From Shewanella colwelliana ATCC 39565 (GTDB lineage Bacteria > Pseudomonadota > Gammaproteobacteria > Enterobacterales > Shewanellaceae), in the NCBI RefSeq assembly GCF_000518705.1, contig NZ_JAEC01000042.1, positions 1-34,682 of the forward strand: a DNA stretch of 34,682 nucleotides, read 5' to 3'. A model generated the notes under the pieces. It was not told where the DNA came from and made no database searches. It saw nothing but the letters and a program-made list of their open reading frames with translations. Below are positions 28,941 through 34,682 of the stretch, piece by piece. The stretch's first letter is position 1. Every line of letters starts with the position of its first letter. The translations under genes and the position numbers were made by a program.

Positions 28941-31577
28941 ATGGCTGATATGTACGCCTCGTTACGATCAAATGTGGGTACCCTTGGGCAGATCCTTGGA
29001 GACACAATTCGCACGCATTTGGATGAGCCATTTTTAGACAAGATTGAGCAAATTCGCCATTTAGCTAAGAGTTCCCGCCAGGGTAACGATGACGCTCGCG
29101 AACAGATGCTAACACTCCTTGCTGCACTGCCTGATGATGAACTGGTTCCTTTTGCTAAAGCATTTAACCAATTTCTCAATCTGGCTAATATCGCGGAGCA
29201 GTTTCATACCATTAGTCGTAATTGCGACGAACTCGTCTGTGTGCCAGACCCTGTAGAGCAGTTGCTGGGACGAATGCTAAGTGGTCCGGTTAATCAAGAG
29301 AAGATGCTTGAGTGTTTAGAATCACTCGATATCGACTTAGTGTTGACCGCGCACCCGACCGAAATATCAAGACGTACCTTGATTCAGAAATACTCTGCAG
29401 TAGTCGACAGCCTGCAAACACTAGAGAACCCTCAACTCACTGAACGGGAAAAAAAGCAGCATCATTTGCGGCTACGACAACTTATCGCACAGATTTGGCA
29501 TACCAATGAAATTCGACATGAGCGCCCAACGCCAGTGGACGAAGCAAGGTGGGGCTTAAGCACCATCGAAGCCTCTTTATGGCAAGCGGTACCCGACTTT
29601 CTACGCCAGCTAAATGAACAAGTCGAGGAGCGTACAGGAAAGCAGATCCCAACCGATATTGCGCCCGTTCGCTTTTCAAGTTGGATGGGGGGAGACAGGG
29701 ACGGTAACCCATTTGTTACCGCAACAGTGACCCAAGAGGTGCTGGACAGAAATCGCCATACAGCGGCACGCCTGTACCTCAAAGATGTTGTTCTGCTCGT
29801 CAATGAACTCTCGATGGAAGAAGCTAACGATGAACTATTGGCATTGACCAACAATAGTCACGAACCCTATCGAGATGTACTACGCAGCCTTAGACACAAG
29901 TTAAGAAATACCATCGACTATCTCAATGAGCGCCTAGAAGGGCACAACCCAGAGACAGACGTAAAAGAGCTTATCTGGCATAAAGATGATTTAGAAGTGC
30001 CTTTAACACTGCTGTATAAGAGTTTGACTGAATCTCGGATGAGCCTGATTGCCAACGGCCTGCTCCTCGACATGTTGCGTCGCCTGGCCTGTTTTGGTAT
30101 CCACATGTTGCGTCTGGATATCAGACAAGACGCCCAACGCCATAGTGATGTGATTGCCGAGCTGACCCGCTACCTAGGCATGGGGGATTACAATCATTGG
30201 GACGAAAGTGAAAAACAGGCATTCTTATTACGAGAACTTACGGGTAAACGACCGCTAATCCCTCACAACTGGCAACCCAGTGATGAGGTGGCCGAAGTGC
30301 TTAAAACTACCGCTCTTGTCGCGAGTCAACCAGCGCAAGCATTGGGCTCCTATGTCATCTCTATGGCAAGCCAACCGTCAGATGTACTTACGGTCCTGCT
30401 GCTACTTAAAGAAGCGGGCTGCCCACACCCTATGCGTGTGGTGCCGCTGTTTGAGACCTTAGATGATTTAAACAACTCGGCAAATTGCATGTCAGCCCTG
30501 TTCGCCATTGATTGGTATCGAGGCTACTGCAAAGGCGTTCAAGAAGTGATGATCGGTTATTCTGACTCAGCCAAAGATGCTGGCGTCATGGCCGCAGCTT
30601 GGGCGCAATATAGAGCCCAAGAAACACTCGTAGAGATATGTAAACAAGCTGATATCAAACTAACCCTATTCCATGGCCGTGGTGGCACCATAGGTCGCGG
30701 CGGTGGACCAGCTCACAAAGCCATCTTATCTCAGCCTCCAGGCTCCGTAGACGGGCGTATACGTGTTACCGAACAGGGTGAAATGATCCGCTTTAAATTT
30801 GGCCTGCCCAAATTAGCGGTGCAAAGCCTCGCGCTTTACACCTCTGCGGTGATGGAGGCGACATTGTTACCGCCGCCAGCACCGAAACCTGAATGGCGTG
30901 ATGCCATGGAGCGTCTTGCCCAAGACTCTGTGCAAGCCTACCGTGCTATCGTCCGCGAAGAACCTGACTTTGTGGCCTACTTCCGCGCAGCGACTCCTGA
31001 AGTTGAGCTAGGAAAGTTGCCGCTAGGCAGTCGGCCTGCTAAACGTCGTGTCGATGGTGGCATTGAAAGCTTACGAGCCATCCCTTGGATCTTTGCTTGG
31101 TCGCAGAACCGTCTAATGCTGCCAGCTTGGTTGGGTGCGGGTGAAGCACTGCAGGCCGCAACGGGACGAGGTGAGCTTGAGTTGCTACAAGAGATGGAAA
31201 AAAGCTGGCCGTTTTTCGAAACGCGTATTTCTATGCTTGAGATGGTTTACGCCAAAGCCGAACCAAACTTGGCTAAATACTATGAAACTTGTCTTGTACC
31301 AAGTGAGCTACATCATCTAGGGGAGGAGTTACGTGCTCGCATGGCATCTGGTATTAAAGCTGTGCTTGCCTTAACCGAGTCAGCTTCATTGATGTCCCAT
31401 ACGCCTTGGAACCGAGAGTCGATTGAATTACGCAACCCTTATATCGACCCGCTTAACTTTTTACAGGCGGAACTGCTCGCCCGTACTCGTAAGGATGAAG
31501 CAGCAACAAGTAATGTCGAGCTAGCTTTAATGCTAACAATCGCTGGCGTCGCAGCAGGCATGAGAAATACCGGCTAA
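28941..31577 (+). CDS. ppc: Phosphoenolpyruvate carboxylase
   Basis: Ppc carboxylates phosphoenolpyruvate to oxaloacetate and so refills the citrate cycle and the aspartate pool used by ArgG. Catalytic His138 lies in [14 protein letters not shown], the same number as in E. coli. [28 protein letters not shown], the glycine-rich [14 protein letters not shown] and the C-terminal MRNTG are all intact. Length 878 residues is close to the E. coli enzyme (883). GGAG precedes the ATG. The stop shares a base with the next gene's ATG (TAATG). Confidence 0.98.
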   Translation: MADMYASLRSNVGTLGQILGDTIRTHLDEPFLDKIEQIRHLAKSSRQGNDDAREQMLTLLAALPDDELVPFAKAFNQFLNLANIAEQFHTISRNCDELVCVPDPVEQLLGRMLSGPVNQEKMLECLESLDIDLVLTAHPTEISRRTLIQKYSAVVDSLQTLENPQLTEREKKQHHLRLRQLIAQIWHTNEIRHERPTPVDEARWGLSTIEASLWQAVPDFLRQLNEQVEERTGKQIPTDIAPVRFSSWMGGDRDGNPFVTATVTQEVLDRNRHTAARLYLKDVVLLVNELSMEEANDELLALTNNSHEPYRDVLRSLRHKLRNTIDYLNERLEGHNPETDVKELIWHKDDLEVPLTLLYKSLTESRMSLIANGLLLDMLRRLACFGIHMLRLDIRQDAQRHSDVIAELTRYLGMGDYNHWDESEKQAFLLRELTGKRPLIPHNWQPSDEVAEVLKTTALVASQPAQALGSYVISMASQPSDVLTVLLLLKEAGCPHPMRVVPLFETLDDLNNSANCMSALFAIDWYRGYCKGVQEVMIGYSDSAKDAGVMAAAWAQYRAQETLVEICKQADIKLTLFHGRGGTIGRGGGPAHKAILSQPPGSVDGRIRVTEQGEMIRFKFGLPKLAVQSLALYTSAVMEATLLPPPAPKPEWRDAMERLAQDSVQAYRAIVREEPDFVAYFRAATPEVELGKLPLGSRPAKRRVDGGIESLRAIPWIFAWSQNRLMLPAWLGAGEALQAATGRGELELLQEMEKSWPFFETRISMLEMVYAKAEPNLAKYYETCLVPSELHHLGEELRARMASGIKAVLALTESASLMSHTPWNRESIELRNPYIDPLNFLQAELLARTRKDEAATSNVELALMLTIAGVAAGMRNTG

Positions 31578-32116
31578 TGATAAAACATTTGCTCATAATC
31601 GCTACCCTGCTTGTATTGACTGGCTGTGTCAGTCAATACAGCATCACAGAGAAAGCGTTAGCCAACTACCTCAACAATGAAATTCATTTCGAAGTCAAAG
31701 AGGGTAACCAACTCTTTGGTATCGAAATGAAGGTCAATGATGTTGACGTTCGCTTGGGCCATAAAACAGATACCATGGCTATCGAAGCACATAGCACCAT
31801 TAAGATAAGAAACCCTCTAGTGCCTATCAAAGCCCAGCTCACAGCACAATTTGAAGCAAAGCCTTGGTATGATGCCAACACGCATAGCGTTTATCTGCGA
31901 GATCTCAACTTAGTGAAGGTAGAGTCATCGCCCAAAGAGATAGAAAACACACTAAAATCAGTTGCCCCACAAGTCATGAGCTTTTTAACTCACTTTCTAG
32001 CAACACAACCCGTATATGTGTTGGATATCAAAGAGAGTAATCAAGCCCTCCTAGCGGAGATGACTAGACGTATTGAAGTACAACCAGGGAAACTGAAATT
32101 AATATTTAAAGAGTAG
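31577..32116 (+). CDS. DUF1439 (YceB-like) lipoprotein
   Basis: This 179-residue protein begins with a lipoprotein signal, LVLTGC, with the lipidated Cys at residue 17. SQYSITEKALANYLNNEIHFEVK and the following beta-rich region match the DUF1439 family (E. coli YceB-like). Its fold is related to lipid-binding tubular domains, but no function is established. No sorting aspartate follows the Cys, so outer-membrane placement is expected. The ATG overlaps the ppc stop by one base, so the two are coupled. Confidence 0.88.
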   Translation: MIKHLLIIATLLVLTGCVSQYSITEKALANYLNNEIHFEVKEGNQLFGIEMKVNDVDVRLGHKTDTMAIEAHSTIKIRNPLVPIKAQLTAQFEAKPWYDANTHSVYLRDLNLVKVESSPKEIENTLKSVAPQVMSFLTHFLATQPVYVLDIKESNQALLAEMTRRIEVQPGKLKLIFKE

Positions 32117-32132
32117 TGCCACGTAATGGCAC
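32114..32132. terminator. Hairpin between the DUF1439 gene and cinA, weak terminator
   Basis: AGTGCCA (32114-32120) pairs with TGGCACT (32126-32132). It lies between two convergent genes, but neither strand has a good T run. It is probably a weak or Rho-assisted terminator. Confidence 0.45.
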
Positions 32133-32141
32133 TATCATCCA

Positions 32142-33416
32142 TTACTTAGTAAAACGTGCGTAAGAAGCGTAATCGACAATAACGGGCTCATCATCCAAAG
32201 CGCGCCTCAACATGTCATACGCCACGGCAGAACTGAGCTGTCGTACTAATTCCCGTGAACGGGCAGGAAACTTTAACATCTGGCTATAGACCCCTTTTGA
32301 CGTAGCCAAACCAATAGCAACTGTCCCGACAGGTTTTTGATCGCTTCCCCCATCAGGACCCGCAATGCCACTTGTCGCTAACCCATAATCACTGCCAATT
32401 AACGTCCTAGCGCCTTCAGCCATCTCCTCTACTGTCGCAATAGAGACTGCACCATGATCATCTAATGTCTGAGGATTAACACCAAGCACAGCCACTTTTG
32501 ATTCATTACTGTAGGTCACCAAGCCATGATGAAGATAGGCTGAACTCCCTGGGAAAGCCACCAGACCACTGGTGATCAATCCTCCCGTACAAGATTCTGC
32601 AACACTTAAGCTTTGAGCTCCCTCCAGCAACCGCTCATGAACAACTTGTGCAAGTGAACTGCGTTCCTCAGCGACAATAACATTTCCTAATAGGGTCTTT
32701 ACAAGAGCGACGATATTAGCAAGACTTCCAATCGCTTCTTCACCACGAGCAAATAGCTTTATTTCGATATAAGGCATAAAGGAGCGATAGCCTACAGTTA
32801 TACCCTCCGGCAGGTCGATTTGTGTGAGCTTATCGGCTAATGACGACTCACCATACCCTAGCGTCAACAGCTTGCGCACTGACACTTCAACATGCTCATT
32901 TGTTTGTGATTGTACAAAAGGAATAAACTGCTCATTCACCATGCGCTTAAATTCAAAAGGCACACCAGGCGTGAAGTATAGCCAAGCTTGGTTAAGTTTT
33001 ACTCTAAACCCGCACGCGGTACCTACGGGATTATCAACCATCACAGCCGATTCTGGTAACATTGCCTGCTTAAGATTACTGACAGGCATCACACGGCCAT
33101 TACGTGTAAACCACTCCTCCAATCTCAACCGCCAAGGTGTACATTCCACCAACGGCTCTCCTTTAGCCAACGCCATCGCTTCGGAGGACATATCATCACT
33201 TGTTGGACCAAGCCCACCATTAACCAAAATGATATCTGCATGATGACTACGCTCCTGAAACACTGCAATAAGATCATCCAAGCGATCTCCGACAGTAATG
33301 CGTTGCTGCATCTCAATACCTTGGTTCATCAATGCATTAGCAGCCCACGCAGCATTGGTATCTATAATCTGTCCAGACAGCACCTCTTCTCCAGTGCAAA
33401 TCATCTCTATTTTCAT
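32142..33416 (-). CDS. cinA: CinA: MoCF domain plus nicotinamide-nucleotide amidase (PncC) domain
   Basis: The N-terminal part (1 to about 165) is the CinA/MoCF domain ([28 protein letters not shown] at 67-76), which in some bacteria is an ADP-ribose pyrophosphatase. The C-terminal part (about 255-415) is the PncC domain that deamidates nicotinamide mononucleotide in pyridine-nucleotide recycling. Its motif [14 protein letters not shown] (271-284) and [17 protein letters not shown] are intact. Length 424 residues is normal for the two-domain form. A damage- or competence-linked role is known in some species, but recA is not adjacent here. AGGGA precedes the ATG. Confidence 0.95.
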   Translation of the reverse strand: MKIEMICTGEEVLSGQIIDTNAAWAANALMNQGIEMQQRITVGDRLDDLIAVFQERSHHADIILVNGGLGPTSDDMSSEAMALAKGEPLVECTPWRLRLEEWFTRNGRVMPVSNLKQAMLPESAVMVDNPVGTACGFRVKLNQAWLYFTPGVPFEFKRMVNEQFIPFVQSQTNEHVEVSVRKLLTLGYGESSLADKLTQIDLPEGITVGYRSFMPYIEIKLFARGEEAIGSLANIVALVKTLLGNVIVAEERSSLAQVVHERLLEGAQSLSVAESCTGGLITSGLVAFPGSSAYLHHGLVTYSNESKVAVLGVNPQTLDDHGAVSIATVEEMAEGARTLIGSDYGLATSGIAGPDGGSDQKPVGTVAIGLATSKGVYSQMLKFPARSRELVRQLSSAVAYDMLRRALDDEPVIVDYASYARFTK

Positions 33417-33603
33417 AACTATCCCTTGGGACCTTGTACTAATCTTGCCCTAAGGTAGGCAACACAAGATTCAATAGCAACTTTTTTCCAAACAATCCCT
33501 TAAATCCCACTAGACATAGGTTCTATCTACGTATCATCCACCATTGTTACAAAGCACAAACAACACTCCAAACTCGTCCAATCTATTCAATACGGTAAAC
33601 AAA

Positions 33604-34060
33604 ATGAAAAATCATGTTTATAAAACTGTTCTAATGGTTGTTATATGTGTATCAGCCATAAACGCCCATCCTTCCGTTGACATATTTTTGAAAATTGATG
33701 ACATTGAAGGTGAAAATCAAGATAGTCAGCATCAAACGGAAATAGACCTACTAGTCAGGTCTTGAGCGTAAGTAGCGATTCACGAAGAGTCTGTATAAAA
33801 GATCTTAGCATCACTAAATTTATTGATACCGCCTCACCCAAAATGCTAATGAATCATGTAACACATACTCGATATCCAACAGCAAGGTTAACAGCGGAAT
33901 CAGATCAACAGAGTATATTGTCATTGACCTTAGCGATGCATGGGTATCCAGACTGTCCACAGGAGGTTCTGGCGGGGAAGACCGACTAACAGAAAAGGGA
34001 ACGTTGAGCTTTGAGGAGTTAACCTACAGCTACACGCCACAAAAACAGAGATGGCAGTAG
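33604..34060 (+). pseudogene. Hcp-family (type VI secretion tube-like) protein with signal peptide, broken by frameshifts
   Basis: Three reading-frame pieces together read as one Hcp1-family protein. Piece 1 (33604-33765) has a signal peptide (about residues 1-21) then SVDIFLKIDDIEGENQDSQHQTEIDLL. A one-base deletion near 33751-33753 shifts the frame; piece 2 continues with SVSSDSRRVCIKDLSITKFIDTASPKMLM and runs to about 33905. Near 33905-33915 it shifts again into piece 3: EYIVIDLSDAWVSRLSTGG, then SGGEDRLTEKGTLSFEELTYSYTPQK, ending at TAG 34058-34060. The final family segment (ADGS...FGWDI) is missing. Hcp forms the type VI tube in the cytoplasm, so a signal peptide points to the exported Hcp-like branch. 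Function is lost unless the frameshifts are sequencing errors. Confidence 0.75.
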
Positions 34061-34205
34061 CGGTGACGTGATTTCATCCACGATATCTAGCCAACAGTGT
34101 AAATAAATTCGATTAAGTTGATAACCATGAATATTGCGACGCTGTAATTTTATGATCGAAAAGCCTCAGCGTAACTAGAGCACACCTTTTACTCATCAAA
34201 ATAAG

Positions 34206-34249
34206 CCGTGACGCCAAACGAATAAAGCTCAGCACTTCAGATGAGGCTT
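34206..34249 (+). repeat. Degraded copy of the right-edge terminator repeat
   Basis: CCGTGACGCCA here is repeated at 34636-34646. In both copies it is followed by an ACGAA-AAAGC stretch and a hairpin ending in GAGGCTT. In this copy the hairpin (AAGCTCA with TGAGGCTT) is imperfect. The two copies lie 430 bases apart. Confidence 0.5.
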
Positions 34250-34526
34250 ACGTATTAATGGCTGCGGAGCGGACTTGTTCTTATCTAGAGACAAACCCGC
34301 GTCCTCGGTGAGACAGCCCGACTACCTCTAATGAAAGCCCTAAAGCTCCATATATGGAGTGAATACTAAAATTTGTCTGGAACAATTTCAGTCCAACTGA
34401 ACGACGAAGTGCATGATACACAAAGGTCATGTCGACCATGGATGGTCAAAAGTGACCGCTCCGTCAGCAAGGAGTTACCTATTTAACCTTGTACAGTCAT
34501 GACCATGTCTCTGAAAAACAGACATG

Positions 34527-34555
34527 AAAAAGCCCTAGCATTGTTGCTAGGGCTT
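34527..34555 (-). terminator. Terminator-like hairpin for leftward transcription
   Basis: AAGCCCTAGCA (34530-34540) pairs perfectly with TGCTAGGGCTT (34545-34555) over a TTGT loop. The A run at 34527-34531 gives a T tract on the minus strand. It would stop a transcript entering from the right of the window. Confidence 0.65.
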
Positions 34556-34650
34556 ATCGTAATGTTTGTGGGCAAGTGTGGCCATAGACACAAGCATACG
34601 AGCGCGAAGCTTTAGCGTAGCTGGGGTGGATTTATCCGTGACGCCATAAC

Positions 34651-34682
34651 GAAAAAAGCCTCTGCATTGCTGCAGAGGCTTT
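34651..34682. terminator. Terminator hairpin at the window edge, probably bidirectional
   Basis: AAGCCTCTGCA pairs with TGCAGAGGCTT, with an A run before and a T run beginning at the last bases. The preceding CCGTGACGCCA marks it as the better-kept copy of the repeat at 34206. The element is cut by the window end. Confidence 0.65.

Larger units (their letters stand above)
34061..34682. other. Gene-free right edge with hairpins and repeats
   Basis: I see no coding frame with a recognisable product in these 622 bases. They hold several inverted repeats: GACCA/TGGTC at 34434-34447, CATGTCT/AGACATG at 34504-34526, and the two terminator-like hairpins listed separately. They also hold a duplicated motif (34206 and 34636). 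No rRNA or tRNA was found. It may be old duplicated intergenic DNA. Confidence 0.5.

Noticed and set aside
34061..34682. Remnant 5S rRNA or tRNA genes
   Set aside because: No 5S-like consensus and no T-loop motif GTTCRANYC with a matching acceptor stem was found.

Overview
The window looks like a chromosomal segment of a Shewanella-type gammaproteobacterium. The evidence is gene content and gene order: rsmI divergent from lpoA-yraN-diaA-dolP, then mrcA divergent from pilMNOPQ-aroK-aroB-damX-dam with rpe-gph-trpS downstream, then argCBFGH next to ppc. No rRNA or tRNA gene was seen. The genus is an inference from memory of protein families and synteny; no database was searched.

Layout. (1) 1-1145 is an accessory scar: the 3' part of an IS3-family element (1 to about 404) interrupts the C-terminal half of a tyrosine-recombinase gene that starts just downstream of the 3' end of rnpB. 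Three evenly spaced octamers lie between integrase and rnpB. It looks like one border of an island integrated at rnpB and later broken by the IS. (2) rnpB lies at about 1142-1488 on the minus strand. (3) 1573-5935 is the conserved envelope and replication-timing block rsmI / lpoA-yraN-diaA-dolP. (4) 5940-7810 holds an EamA permease and a divergent LysR regulator with a strong palindrome between them. (5) 7883-10262 is rpe-gph-trpS. (6) 10477-11008 holds two small plus-strand genes, a Cys-containing exported protein and a DUF2970 membrane protein, set between dam and rpe. (7) 11005-14957 is aroK-aroB-damX-dam. (8) 15174-20028 is the type IV pilus assembly operon pilMNOPQ, with mrcA (PBP1a) divergent. 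(9) 22929-28401 is the arginine operon argCBFGH with tandem ARG boxes upstream. (10) 28941-32116 is ppc and a DUF1439 lipoprotein, followed by convergent cinA. (11) 33417-34682 has no intact gene. It contains a frameshifted Hcp-family gene with a signal peptide, then about 600 bases of hairpins and repeats.

How the genes work together. LpoA is the outer-membrane activator of the PBP1a encoded by mrcA about 16 kb away. DolP, DamX and the pilus alignment complex also act at the cell envelope. AroK and AroB feed chorismate, and TrpS uses its product tryptophan. Rpe and Gph belong to pentose-phosphate and 2-phosphoglycolate metabolism. Ppc supplies oxaloacetate, hence aspartate, which ArgG consumes in arginine synthesis. 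Most of the window is conserved core genome. The more unusual material is at the two ends, in the dam-rpe gap, and in the regulatory palindromes.
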